In this document: positions 21,931 to 33,389 of the stretch, in pieces | How the letters are laid out: every line of letters starts with the position of its first letter | Numbering within the stretch: position 1 is the first letter of the stretch | Source: Isoetes taiwanensis | Lineage: Eukaryota; Streptophyta; Lycopodiopsida; Isoetales; Isoetaceae | NCBI GenBank assembly: GCA_021234155.1 | Contig: JAJEKV010000240.1 | Span: 370,001-434,000 of the forward strand | DNA length: 64,000 bases | Direction of reading: 5' to 3' | Notes under the pieces: model-generated | The model's database searches: none | Seen by the model: the letters and a program-made list of their open reading frames with translations, nothing else | Told to the model about the DNA's origin: nothing | Program-made: the position numbers and the translations under genes

Positions 21931-22360
21931 AAACATTACCTTGATCATTGTTGCTTCTTCACAAACAACGTTATCTATCACTACCATGGAGTTACAGAAC
22001 AAAGCAGATGTTTTAACCCTCCAAAAACAGGGAAAATGAAAGGACAAGAGAAAATATATTTTGTGCTAACCTAGGAGGATCGATCTTCGATTTCAAGGTT
22101 TTATAATCAGGATCGAAGTAAGGAAAGCCTTGATCGGCTCGAATCGCCATGGTGGAGATGGATAAGTCGCATTTAATTAAAGTGGGTCAAATCTCGAATT
22201 TTGGGAACTCAGACTGAAAATGGGACTCATACTATAGGAAAAAAAATTCTGAATTGAATGCTTGAATAGAATTACACATCACACACAAAGAACTGGATAA
22301 CTTGTTCTCCTCATAAATTTTACAAACCACTAGTTGAGAAAGTTTTCAAGCTTCTCAATA

Positions 22361-22573
22361 TTATCTACCCTCATACAATGATATTGCATCCATGCTCATG
22401 GCTTTGTCCATCTCCTTTTTTGGGATCTTGTGTGTCTTGTCCTTTGCAATGTGACAAGTTGGATATGACCATACCACACACTCCACCAATTCCCTCCTTT
22501 GAGGATCAGCATGATTTGCCCTCAACTTCTTCTCCCAGCAGTCGGTGTATTGCACAAGGCATCTGAAAATTTA
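22361..22573 (-). CDS. Unrecognised open exon upstream of the ACR pseudogene
   Basis: The minus strand is open for about 70 codons to TAA after a plausible acceptor (aattttcag at about 22,574): CLVQYTDCWEKKLRANHADP then HIAKDKTHKIPKKEMDKAMS. The Cys/Trp content and charged run look protein-like, but I recognise no family. It could be the last exon of a gene or the end of a transposon protein; the repeat immediately to the right favours the latter. Confidence 0.3.
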
Positions 22574-22579
22574 ACTTCC

Positions 22580-23250
22580 ATAATTAATCACTAAGAAACC
22601 ACTATAAATGTGGTTATTTATACAAAAAAGATGAATCTTAATAAAAACCACACATTATGGTGGTTTTTATGAGTAGGATGTGGTTTTCCATGCTAGTTTT
22701 CGTCGTAATATGGTTTATTAAAATTAATAATGGTTTCTAGCATGGTTTTCATGTTAGTTTATTGATACAACATGGCTTATTAAGTTGGTAATAGTTTGTG
22801 GTATGGTTATTCAATGCTAGACCATGATTATCCAGATTGGCTTTTATTTTTAGTATGGCTATTAAAATTGGTGTCGTTTAAAAGGTGGGTTTCATTGCCA
22901 ATTTAAGTACCTAGTGGTTATGCATGTTGGTTTTCTATTGTAGAACTGTCTATTACAAACTGATCATATTGGCTTTCTTTTGTCGTGTGGTGTATTAAAC
23001 TTAGTGTAGTTTACATGGTGGTTTTCACTGCCAATTTAAATATCTAGTGGTTATTCATGTTGGTTTTCTATTGTAGAATTATCTGTTGAAAATCAATTAT
23101 GATTCATAACATGGGTTTCCATACCAATCCAATTTCCATTATGGTTATTCATAATTGCCAACCAGAGGAGTGGTTATTCATAGTGACTTCGATAGACATT
23201 ATGCATTCCAGGATGTTAATTAAAGTTAGTAATAAATATATGCTACGAAA
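22580..23250. repeat. ATGGTT-rich degenerate repeat block
   Basis: Many diverged units of the type tggttattcatg/atggttttc, spaced roughly 40-110 nt, with a longer period near 22,885-23,060 (agtggttatgcatgttggttttctattgtaga recurring). A small hairpin (aaaaaccacacattatggtggttttt) lies near 22,640. The same family appears near 26.4, 27.9 and 30.1 kb. Confidence 0.6.
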
Positions 23251-23398
23251 CTTTTTGTCATGAGGGAATTGTGGAGTTAAGATGGAGCATAAGCCCCTCT
23301 ACATTTAGCAACCAAAATGAGAGCATGCCATTAATTTAATTTACATGAAGAATTATCACTAACAAATGAAGGTAAGAAAAACTTTCTAGGAAGCTCCT

Positions 23399-23423
23399 CA
23401 TTCAATTCAATTCAATTCAATTC
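23399..23423. repeat. (TTCAA)n microsatellite
   Basis: Five uninterrupted units of ttcaa. Confidence 0.95.
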
Positions 23424-23700
23424 TAACACGCGTTCAATGAACCTCCTCATGTCTTTTTGATAAGATAATAGTATGGTCATTAAATCAATGAATGAAATGA
23501 GCCTTGGTATCAACTTCTAACAAGTGTAAACAAAAGTACAAAATGTACCTTTTGATTGTCAAATACAGCCCTTATGGACTCCCAAAGTATAACTTAATGA
23601 AATGAAGACAAGAAGGGGTTGGACAAATTTGGCGAGGGTTTTATAGCTACTTTAAATGTCATTGGACAAGTACTGAGGACCTAGCTCCAAATGTTGAGAC

Positions 23701-23764
23701 AGGTAGAGGAATCAATCTGAATAACTGAGTATAGGTAGAGGAACCAATCTGAATAACTGAGTAT
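23701..23764. repeat. Tandem repeat, 32-bp unit, two copies
   Basis: aggtagaggaatcaatctga plus ataactgagtat occurs twice with one base difference. Confidence 0.93.
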
Positions 23765-24739
23765 ATATGGTTTCCCTACCAACTTGCTAATGTTGAAATA
23801 GGAGTTCCTATAGTACACATAGTATTCATAACATTGGCTATATAATACAAATGGGCCCTTAAACCGATATCCTCGCAGGTTAACCGAATCTAACCATTGC
23901 CCATCGTTGGATGAATGAAGGGTTATATTGCATAATCACTGGAATATGCTTTTTTAAGGAACATGCCAGCGATTATTGCTGATAACTTCACGAATATGCT
24001 TTTTCAGCAAATATTCCAGAGATTATTAGTCTGTATCAGAAATTGTTGCTCTATTTTCAGCTTTTGCCAGGCTGTTTAGCTTCCTTCTGCCATCATATCA
24101 TCTGCCCAAATCGGCCAGAAAGAGGAGAAAAATGATACGTTTTCGTTTGCAGGGCCATGCAATGTGTTCAAAACAAGAAAGTCACTGCAATCCAGATAGA
24201 TTTTCGGCCTTATAATTCCAGAAGCTCCAGCCGTTATGGGATTCTTCTGCATATAGCAGCAAGTGTAGGGTTCAAATGCAGTTCTAATGGATTCATGCTT
24301 CCAAAATGATACAAAATCATCATATCTCCATGCAAACCATCAAAAGGGGATCCATTTCTAGGGCAGAGAAAAAAATTCAAAGGTTCTTAATGGGAAAGGC
24401 CTGCATTTGGGTGGAAGATTTTGGCTGGATTGAATTGCGCATCCAGAAAAAATTGTGCCCACAAAACCCAATCTCTGTTTGATGCATAGAACCTCTAATT
24501 CAAGGGCATCGTCTAATTCAAGGGTTTATTGCTGCAGAAAAAGAGAAGGATTTTGTGATCAACAAAGCTTCAGAGGTTTTGCATAAATATTTGAAGATCT
24601 TCAAGCCATTTTCTGAGAAAACGAAGCCCAAATCTTTCTTGTTTTAGGAAGATTGGGAGCAAAGAGGACAGATTCAGTGGGAATTTACAGTGCTAAACTT
24701 GTTCAGACATGGGTTTAAATGAGGTCGACCCTCCCCTCT
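23765..24739. other. Non-genic stretch
   Basis: No gene supported. The phrase gaatatgctttttnag recurs at 23,942 and 23,993. Nothing else recognisable. Confidence 0.5.
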
Positions 24740-24926
24740 CCGAGATTATGGGAAATAACCCTCGCGGCCTCGACGCGAGGGTTATTTCCTTGGTTCGGGA
24801 AATTCCCCGGAACCCTTGTAAGCTACCGTGTAAATCTGAAAATTCACACTAAGTTTTGAGATAGCAGAAAAGTTTCCTGCTAAAAATAGTGATTTCTCTT
24901 GTGGGAAGGTTATTTCCCATAATCGG
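24740..24926. repeat. Nested foldback: 16-bp perfect hairpin inside a larger inverted repeat
   Basis: ggaaataaccctcgcg (24,751-24,766) pairs perfectly with cgcgagggttatttcc (24,774-24,789) around the 7-nt loop gcctcga. The left arm together with ttatg before it also pairs with ggttatttcccataatcgg at 24,908-24,926, giving a second, outer foldback. The GC-rich stem contrasts with AT-rich surroundings. Confidence 0.85.
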
Positions 24927-26389
24927 AACCTCCTCTTAATAATTGAGAAATATAAAATAAAACATTGTAGCAACCTAACCCTAGAACATGAGCACATAAA
25001 GACTGCAACGGTTCTTAATCCATTCATGTGTAACGCTGCCCTAATCGTGTGGTGAGTGGACAGTTTCTCTTGGCAGAAATTTCTATGGCGTCTGATAGCG
25101 AGCTACAGTGCAGCTATGGCGTTCGTTACTGGCGCCCTATCTTCTTGCGCTCTCATGCATTTTTGGCTCTTGCATGCTGCCCTGGTCTACATGCCTATAT
25201 CCACTGGATATAACGAAGCATATCCCTGGAGCGAAGTTTTTTTTGTAAATCCGGTGAAGTTGCTTTTGCAAATCCGATGATGCTTCTTCTTTTAAGCTAT
25301 AGGATCTGTATTCCTCAGTTCTGGTGAAGCTTATGCTCTGCAAATGGCATTTTTGGCCGCCAAAGATCTAGTTCCAGTTATGGAGGCTGGCGATGGCAGA
25401 TAATCTTCATTTGAGCACTATTAGATTTGATAAATATTTCTTTTGTTATTCTCAAACTGACATTTTCGTGTGCAGGTTCTTTAGCTCCTTGATCATTAGA
25501 CTGACATTTAAGTATGCAGGTTCTTCAGCTCTTTGATCATTAACTATGATGAATGGCTGCACATTCTGGTATGAGATGTGGTAAAAGATTTCTATGAGCG
25601 ATAGTGAACAGTTGTACAACCCGGCTATGGCTTCCTGCATTGAATTCTTTCAGTGACCTTGTATTGCCAGCATTTAAACATAAGATTCATAGTCAGAATA
25701 TCAAACTAGCGAACCAAAGGGCTATATCAAACTAATAATTCCTAATCTGAAACCCTTTGTTATGCAGGAGATTCTAGTCAGCATTTGGAGCTTGACAACT
25801 GGAGCTTGACAACGATCGATTGATAGCTTGCAAATAGAGTCAAATCCATTGCTTAAAATGGTAATTCAACTTTACAATTTGATCTGGTAAATCAAGCTCT
25901 CTATCGGTTCCTGTTGCACTCCTATTGCTAGATATGCATATCAGGATTCAGAAGGTAGATATTATTTCTGGGCTTTGTTGCATCACGAGATGCACCTAGA
26001 AGTGTTCAGTTTAAGCTGTAGTAATATGTCTGATGTAATACAAGGTGATTTCTTTCAGTTCAAGGTGTATTAATGTAACTGATATGTATATAAATACAAA
26101 AGGCAAGGTCAATCTTTCTTTCTGTACTACATGTTTGCCGTTTGATCTAAATTTGTTTTGTACATTTTTGTGAAAATATATTATTCATTGATTATGAGTT
26201 TTGGAAATGGCCAGGGTTCAAATCCCCTTGCTCCATATTTTTTGTTATTGAATAATGCAGATTTGGCACAACCACTGTTCAAAGTCTAGTTTTTGCACTA
26301 AACTTGGAATGCTTCAAATGAAAAACTGTTACTAGTTATCATTATTGGTTTACATTAATACGAAAAGCGAATGCCTCACAAAACCATGC
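24927..26389. other. Non-genic stretch
   Basis: No gene supported. It contains a 44-bp tandem duplication (25,456-25,543: actgacatttt...ttgatcatta, about 85% identical) and an isolated tRNA T-arm-like B box (gggttcaaatcccc, 26,214-26,227). Confidence 0.5.
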
Positions 26390-26598
26390 ACATTTAGAAC
26401 AAACAAATACATTTAATATTGATAATAATAGTAATAATTTGCATGTAACGTATTGCGAACCATGTGCATTTACCATGACATTAAGCCATGGTAGTTTAGT
26501 AAGTTTATCACAATAACCATGTGTATTTATTATGACATTAAGCCATGCTAATTTACCACAATAACCAACCACATTAAACCATATGCATTTACCATGAT
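26390..26598. repeat. ACCAT/ATGGTT-rich repeat, left part (split by a LINE)
   Basis: Units such as aaccatgtgcatttaccatgacattaagccatg repeat with variations. The same repeat resumes at 27,938, so the LINE between was inserted into it. Confidence 0.7.
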
Positions 26599-27929
26599 TT
26601 TTTTTTTTTTTTTTTTTTTGAAGGACGAAAGCCAAAAAGTTTATTAATCAGAGAAAAAGTACAAAATTTACATGTCTCATCTAACTGTGTAAGCATACAG
26701 AGATGCCACAGGAGCACGAGCCTGGAGCACAATGTACTTACTCCAGAATAGGAGACTAATGATAAGAATCAATTCAAGAAGATCTTGAATCAGATCGTTC
26801 CACGGTTAAGTCAAGGGAAGAACACTTTCGTAGAGGTCTGAATCAATATCTTTTTACGGAGCTCTTTGTAATAACACCGTGTAATGTCGCAGATGAATAA
26901 ATGCCCCGAAAAGATGTGGTGTCTGCGACGCTCCCCATATCGACCATAGGATCAGCCGGAACCAAGATGAAATGCCCTTTGTTTAGCTGGAGGCCATGCG
27001 TTGGGATAGGACGCCAAAAGGATGCATCGGCAGTCCAATGTACTGTTAAACAAACCTTGTAGCCAGGACCACGCTGGTTGAACCTCAGGACAATCAAAGA
27101 GACAATGCTCAAGAGTCTCAACGTCCGAGAGGCAGAGCGGGCATACTGCAGATATGCGAGGATCATAGCGATGTCGAAAGGCATTAACCCGCAAGCACCT
27201 GTGGATAACCTGCCACCACAGTACAGAGACTTTAGGGTGGAGCAACCTATCCCAAAGCCATCGCCATGTACGACACAAAGTGGGCTGTGGAACATGTAGG
27301 TGCCACCCATCTGGCAACTGGAGGGGTTGTGGTGCTAAAAGAAGGCGATATACTGATCTGACAAATTGCTTGCCTTTGTGAATATTTTCATGACAGTCCC
27401 ATGGCACCCTTTCAGCAACACCAACTTGCACTATGAGAGGCAAATTTTCTGCGACCTTCTCCCATAGAGATACATCCCAATGAGAGAGCAGGAACTTTGC
27501 CTGAAATTTAGGCCAAGACAGTAGGCGACCCTCCTCATACCATGCCTGAATAGAGACAACACCCTGTGTAAGGGGATGAACTGAGGCTGCCAATGGAGGT
27601 GCTGAGGGGTCTGGAGGCAGTGGTGCCCATCACCATGGAGTCTCCAATAGGGTGTGGATAGAGGGGCATGGCCAGAAAAGATGTCTGACTGCCTCCCATG
27701 CTACCAACAAGCCACGCAAAAATGGAGAAGCGCTTGGAAAAGGCTACAGAGTCTGAAATAAAGCCCAAGGTAGGACTGGTTTGACAGCCTCCTTGCCTAG
27801 AGGGATACAGTGACCAAGAGCTTGTCTAAGAAGGCGTGAACCAGGAGAGTCATCCTCACCATTCAGGAGTCTCCAAATGAATTTTGAAATAAGCACTTTG
27901 CTCTGCAGTAAGAAGTCCGTCATACCCAG
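26599..27929 (-). mobile_element. 5'-truncated LINE, minus strand, with target duplication
   Basis: Read on the minus strand, coding sequence runs from 27,929 to about 26,840 over several frames: SKFIWRLLNGEDDSPGSRLL, then HPKVSVLWWQVIHRCLRVNA and the zinc-binding motif CPLCLSDVETLEHCLFDC. It ends with the conserved 3' UTR and an A-tail (T-run 26,599-26,619). ACCATGAT flanks it at 26,591-26,598 and 27,930-27,937. This is the end of RT, then the connecting and zinc-binding region of an L1-type ORF2. Frameshifts (near 27,310, 27,560 and 27,760) make it dead. Confidence 0.9.
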
Positions 27930-27937
27930 ACCATGAT

Positions 27938-28255
27938 ATTTAAACACGCTAGTTTACCACAATAACTAACCACATTATAGAATCACATGAATACATCACT
28001 ATATTAAAGCACATTCACAACCATTATTTTATGCCAGATGGACAAACCATACCCTTAAAGCAGGCATGATACCACTTTTGAGAACCTCTACAAAGAAACC
28101 ATTTGCATTTACCATGTCAAAATACCACCCTAATAAACCTTACAAGAGAACCAATTAGATTAGCTACATATGATTTTTAATGAAATTAACCCCCAAACAT
28201 GTATTGGCTTTTTTGAATGGTTTTTTAGTCATAACCATGGAAAAAACCATGTAGT
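27938..28255. repeat. ACCAT/ATGGTT-rich repeat, right part
   Basis: Continuation of 26,390-26,598 (ctagtttaccacaataactaacc matches ctaatttaccacaataaccaacc on the other side of the LINE). Confidence 0.7.
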
Positions 28256-28800
28256 GTTTTAATTTTGGGTGCCTTGCTCCTTCAAGTTGCCCTTCTTGTG
28301 TCTTCCAATGGGCTCCCAATATTGAACTTGGAATCCAGGACGCAACTCCTCTCCATCAGCTATGGTGGTGGTTACATCAGAGAGTGCCACCCCTAACCAT
28401 ATTGGACAATCCTCATCATCAGGCCTTACTAACACAAAGTATCCTTCCTTGATGTCCTCAAAGGGATCCCACTCAAGAAGATCAAACCACTTCGGCTTTG
28501 AGGCCTTACTTCCCACAAACCACTTGGAACCATTGTTAGGACCCAAGTGAACTTTCTTAGATGTGCTGAGAACCCTCCCATTTGGACTCTGGCAAGAACC
28601 CGTCTCTCAGCTCCCCCCACATGGTTGTTCAGTTTCTAAGCATGTCACAACTTTCTCCTAGTAATTGATTAGGGAGTCCATGTGATTTTTCTTAAGAGTG
28701 GAGGTGTGCTTTCCATTTCGAACATCATCCCAGTGTGTTATATAATCCTTGATGCCCTTCACTAGTTGGCTAGAATATTTCCTTTGTGTCGTTTTGAAGG
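28256..28800 (-). pseudogene. C-terminal fragment of a DUF7869-like transposase
   Basis: The minus strand reads LVKGIKDYITHWDDVRNGKH (near 28,765-28,700), then after a stop and a shift WFDLLEWDPFEDIKEGYFVL and CPIWLGVALSDV...FQVQYWEP, ending at about 28,259. In the DUF7869 transposase-like proteins I recall from land plants, the catalytic part is followed by such a 'GxFVxVR...PxWLGxxL' C-terminal domain. The fragment would be the part missing from the split transposase at 37,851-56,787, but it is a separate, decayed copy. Family membership of this C-terminal piece is inferred. Confidence 0.5.
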
Positions 28801-29169
28801 TCTAGTAGTATAGTGGTTTTGGCTGCCCTTTAGATTGAATAAGAACTTCTTTGATTAAGCAAATAGTTGATTGCCACAACTCGATTCCTGATAAATATTA
28901 TGGTTCATCCACAACTTGTCACCTAGTCTCCACTTATATTGCATGATTGGTATTCCATCCCTAACCCAAAACTTGAACTGAAGTGGCTTTCACAAGGCCC
29001 CCAAAATGGAATCAATATGATTTTATTTTTATGGTTTGTAGATGAAAACCAAATCTATAAATCAGTACATGTTAGTGGGTTCAAAAGTTTACAAACCATG
29101 TCTGGTTATCTAATATGGTTCATCAACATATTTTTCTAAGGAAGGAAGGTGATAAGCCAATATTGTTTT
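28801..29169. other. Non-genic stretch, AT-rich
   Basis: No convincing coding sequence; some may be further decayed upstream parts of the transposase fragment. Atggttt phrases at its right end belong to the ATGGTT repeat that hosts the next LINE. Confidence 0.4.
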
Positions 29170-30038
29170 TTTTTGTTTTTTTTTTTTTTGAAGAACGACA
29201 AACTTTATCGAAACTCCAAACCAAAAGCAAAATACAAATGCAGAGGCGAGAATAAAGTCTCAGAGGATAATCATGATCCACTGAGTAGAACCACCAGCCT
29301 ATGCATAAGACAACACACTCAAATAGGACTCAAATATCAACTGTCGCTTGGCAGGAGCAAGCAAAGAGCAATGGTAAGCTTTAACGATAGCTTGTGCGTC
29401 CTGGAGGACAACTGTAGGAGGAATATCCAAACCCTGAAAGATAGACAGTCTTCTGCGCTTCCAGATGGATCACAACAACCATCCTGATGCTAAATGAAAT
29501 GCTTGGCTCCGCAACTTATTCCAAGTATCCGTATAAATAGCCAGAAGCACATGCTGACTTGTCAATGTCACATGAAAAAGAGAAAGCAGCCAAGACCAAA
29601 CAGGCTGGAGATGAACACATAAAAAGAAACAATGCTCAATGGTCTCGTCCCTTTGCTTGCACAGTGGGCAGAGTGCTGACACTCGAGGATCAAATCTGTG
29701 GACAAGCACGTTCACATGAGGGCATCTGTGAAGAATCTGCCACCAAAGCACAACCACCTTAGGATGGAGTAGTTTATCACAATCCCAAGTCCACATACAT
29801 CTCCAATTAGGAGGTGAAAGCTGAAGGGACCACTTAGTGGATGGCGGAAGGATCACTTTGACAAGCAGCCTATACATAGAGTTCACAAGCCTATGCTCGT
29901 GAATACTCTGGTGGGAACCCCACATGCACCCTTCAATAGCCTCTGGAGCAACCAATGGCAGAGTACTAGCAACCTTATGCCAAATAGGTCTGTCCCATCG
30001 AGACAGTGAGAATTTTGTTTGAAAGATTTGCCATGTCG
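29170..30038 (-). mobile_element. 5'-truncated LINE, minus strand, 10-bp target duplication
   Basis: The minus strand 29,955-29,470 is open for 161 codons: VVVLWWQILHRCPHVNVLVH, the zinc-binding motif CPLCKQRDETIEHCFFLC, then WSWLLSLFHVTLTSQHVLLA. The 3' UTR and A-tail (T-run 29,170-29,189) end it. ATATTGTTTT is duplicated at 29,160-29,169 and 30,039-30,048. It is closely related to the fragments at 4,220 and 10,430. Confidence 0.9.
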
Positions 30039-30048
30039 ATATTGTTTT

Positions 30049-30700
30049 GTGACATGGTATTGAAACATGGCAATTTTAATTGGTCTCTGTAACAACTTAA
30101 ACTATGATATGTACTATTGTTTAGGATGTCAAGTTTAGTAGACTGGTATTTGATCACATCTATCTTCTTTAGTATATTGACATGGTAATTTTAAGCGCAT
30201 AATTATCATGATGTTTTATGGTGATTAACCACTAATACACAATGTGATAAATGATATTGGTTTATTTATGATAATATGACTTTTTTTACCCTATTTTTCT
30301 CCATAGTACTAAAAGATAACTATTTCACTTAGTTTTTCTAACAACTTAAAATGTCTGATACAAACTAATGCTTAGTATTTCAAGTTTAATGGAATGGTTT
30401 TTGATCGAATCTATCTTCCTCGATATATTGACTCGGTAGATTATTCAGATATTTTGTAGCAATTAATGGACAACATTTAACGTGGCAAATTGACATGGTT
30501 TAAATTTGTTAATATGATTTTTTTCTATAATTTTGAATACAATTTTGAAAGGCCTAGTTTCTAATATATGATATTTAATAACACGAAATATGATATTTAA
30601 TAGCGCTTTGTGTGTGACATTTAGTGATATGATATTGGAGCATGATATATATTAGCACAATAAACATAATGCTTTAACACAGTATGATGTTAAAGCATAT
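30049..30700. other. AT-rich repetitive non-genic stretch
   Basis: Diverged AT-rich repeats: aacaacttaaa.t.tgata and ctatcttc.t..gtatattgac recur at 30,091-30,182 and 30,340-30,434 (about 250-nt period). Same general family as the ATGGTT blocks. Confidence 0.5.
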
Positions 30701-31230
30701 TGCTTGCTTGCTTATTTGCTTGCTTCATTGTCCAGGAACAAGCTTGTACCTATTGCATCAATTCACACGGGGTCCCACAGGCTACGGATTGAGACGGGTA
30801 GATGGGAGCGGCCGCAATTGCCGCGAGAAGCAAGACTATGTGCCTGTTGCCAGTTACAGGTTATTGAAGATGAAAGCCATACTCTTCTGAGTTGCCCTGC
30901 TTTTGAGATAGTCCGGAATCATTTTTTGACCTTAGCATTCCATTCCACGCTTCCACAACTTCTCAGAGCACCATCTGTGCATGACTTGGCATTATACATA
31001 CTTGAGGTTCTAGATAAACGTCTGCAATTACTGAGCCCTCAGTAGTCATTATCTCTGTTTGTCTAGTATCATCATTACTGCAAAGGTTTTTCCCTTGAAA
31101 ACCTTTTGAGGCAGGGGTTTTTTAATCCTAGTAGTAATGATTGTACTAGCCCATTAATATTGTATAGGTCCCATGACCTATTGGTCTCCGTGGACGTTAA
31201 AAAATTTATTCTATTCTATTCTATTCTATT
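30700..31230 (+). mobile_element. LINE fragment with ATTCT-repeat tail, plus strand
   Basis: The frame 30,704-31,045 encodes ERPQLPREARLCACCQLQVI then EDESHTLLSCPAFEIVR, a LINE-type C-terminal zinc-binding region (CxxC...HxxxxC) of a different family from the poly(A) LINEs here. After a 170-nt 3' UTR with a stem (ggtttttcccttgaaaacc) the element ends in four ATTCT units (31,206-31,230). Its paralogue is at 21,522-21,930. 5' border uncertain. Confidence 0.8.
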
Positions 31231-33171
31231 AAATTTGTAATGATTATTGATTGATAAAATTTATATATAAAACAATCTTACTCCGATAATTAATTATCAT
31301 TGTTTTTATTTTTTTAGGAGAAAAAAAGACAACGTTTGTAAGTATTTGTTTAAACATTCTCATAAGGACAGATTGTATAGATGAAACAACTCTTTCAATG
31401 CAAATATTCTCCTAGGGAATTTTATAAAACCTAGAACAAACACAAAATCTAATAAATTTATGGAACATCTACTGCTGCCTTCGTCGTCCCTAGTAGAGGA
31501 CCATGAAGTACGGGCTGAATAGTAACATTTATACACACTTTGAATGGTGACAACAGTCTCCAAGGTTGTCTAATGTTAGAAGCTCTTGCAAGCAAGATAG
31601 AAGATGTTGAAAGAATCTTGTTCATCCCCAACAGTCTTATGTGTGTGTTTACCTGAAGGAATTGTATAAACTACGTGTTAAGATAAGGATAATGAGATTT
31701 TAGACTATCAATATCAAAATATTTCTTGCAGCCTTCCTATCTTCAAGAAATTCATAACAACTTGCATAAGGTTAAGGCAGAAGACCATAGAAAAACGAAA
31801 GTAAGGCTTGAGGACCATGAAGTTTTGTTTTCATCTAAAAAAGACGAGAATACAAAACAATTTATTACCATAAAGCTTTTATGGGGGAGGCAAAACAAAT
31901 ATGCTCAGGCTCTTACCATTAAAAAATCATCTGCCCATGCCTACCAAACAGATCGTCTGGGTTCATATGCCCAGGCCCACCAAACAGATCATCTTTTGTG
32001 CCCTGTATTAATGTGCATAACGAAAAAACTTACCATACATATGAAACGCTGTGAATAGGTATGACCATACATCCTTGAAAAGCAAAGCAAAGATGTCAAT
32101 AAGAGAAGGGGAGGAGATCCTGTACAGATATCAACAAAGCTTATAATCTCCAAAAGAGGGTGTTCTTTTTATAACCTTGTTGGCATTTGGTAAAGTGATT
32201 AACCACCAATTTACCAAAATGGGATCAAGTCTCATATACGATCGCATGCATACTAAATAAGGCAGGGTGCAAGACCCATAGATCTCATAGACAGGGCAGC
32301 TTGTTCCTTAATATAATGAATACCTCTCCATAGAATGATCTCGAGCTCAAACGTCAACAAAGGTCAATCGGATAAACTAAAGCAACAGGCTATTTTGTCA
32401 TGGCATATTCTAGATCCAAAACTGTCGTATTGTGCATTGTCACCTTATTGTTTAACTAAACCCATTTTGAATTAGCTAGGATCCTAAAACTTCTAGCATG
32501 CTGATGAGGTAGCGAAACTAAGGATTTTTATCCATTAAGAATTAAAATGGGATTCCATGCAATTCCAGTTTCTATGTCTAAAGTCTATTTGGTTGGAATT
32601 CTTTATGCAGTCAGTGCATAATGCCACTGCTAATATATAAAAGAGAACTTAAGCACCAGCAAAACACCCTTCAACTCATAACTTACATATGGTCTTTCGT
32701 TAAACTCCAAATCATCTTCTGTTTCAATATCATGTCAATTTCTACAGCTGCAATCATTTGATAAACAATTGCACATCAAACAATGAGTCAGTTGCACATA
32801 CAATAGTGAGAGCATAAAACATGATGAATGGAATATCATTTACTTACAGTCATGGAACACATTAACTTTATCTGGGGCATTGCAAGGCATAGAATCTCAT
32901 GTTTCAATATCACGTTCGGATTGCTCATCTAAAGCTAAAGCAATTTGTTTACTAGGGAACAGGTTTGGAAGTGCAACAACTCATCAAGATAAACTTTTCA
33001 CCTACCCTGCAAACACAAAACTCAAATATAAGCCCCACAACGGCTTGAATCAAACAGTCAATCACATATCTGCTTTTCTTTTCATCTTTTCATTCCAAAT
33101 GAAAGAAGCAGAAATGCAGCAGATCCTGGCCATCTTCCGCATTACCTTGCTAAATGCCTCCATACACAGCA
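31231..33171. other. Non-genic stretch
   Basis: No gene supported. Two short plus-strand open stretches look protein-like (LEALASKIEDVERILF near 31,575-31,625; PSYLQEIHNNLHKVKAEDHR after a tttcttgcag acceptor at about 31,731), but they cannot be linked into an exon series. Confidence 0.45.
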
Positions 33172-33180
33172 TTAAAAGAA

Positions 33181-33380
33181 GGGAAAAACTACAATATACC
33201 CCTAACTTTTTGCAAAATTCACAACATACCCCTAACTTTTAGAAAATTCATGAAATGCACCTATTAGGGGCATTTTCAGGGGCATTTTGTGAATTTTTAG
33301 GGGCATTTTGTGAATTTTTCGAAAGTTAGGGGTATACTGTGAATTTTGCAAAAAGTTAGGGGTATTTTGTAGTTTTTCCC
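33181..33380. mobile_element. Mutator-type MITE, 9-bp target duplication
   Basis: A 200-bp element with long inverted arms starting gggaaaaactacaa and ending ttgtagtttttccc. The arms contain two rounds of tacccctaactttt. It is flanked by a perfect 9-bp duplication TTAAAAGAA (33,172-33,180 and 33,381-33,389). The 9-bp duplication and long arms indicate the Mutator superfamily. No coding capacity. Confidence 0.92.
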
Positions 33381-33389
33381 TTAAAAGAA

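Larger units (their letters stand above)
19861..22150 (-). pseudogene. Decayed ACR-type ACT-repeat gene
   Basis: Plant ACR proteins carry four ACT domains and are thought to sense amino acids. Exon 1 (22,150-22,071) starts ATG and reads GFPYFDPDYKTLKSKIDPPR, the family N-terminus. Exon 2 (21,985-21,940) reads VVIDNVVCEEATMIK with a GTAATG donor. Exon 3 (21,422-21,315) holds the ACT-1 core DSVNRHGILLEVVEVVADL, and exon 4 (21,246-21,179) VFHVKDQAGNKCLDPNTL. Damage: exon 2 is preceded by AT instead of AG (21,986), and exon 3 is out of frame by one base, its second half reading YISSDGLWFMD in another frame. Sequence at 21,050-20,930 (TDLVELPDLEPPQGFAAI) and 20,056-19,861 looks like degenerate ACT-2, split by the inverted-repeat element at 20,062. 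A LINE fragment sits in intron 2. ACT-3 and ACT-4 were not found. Confidence 0.8.
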
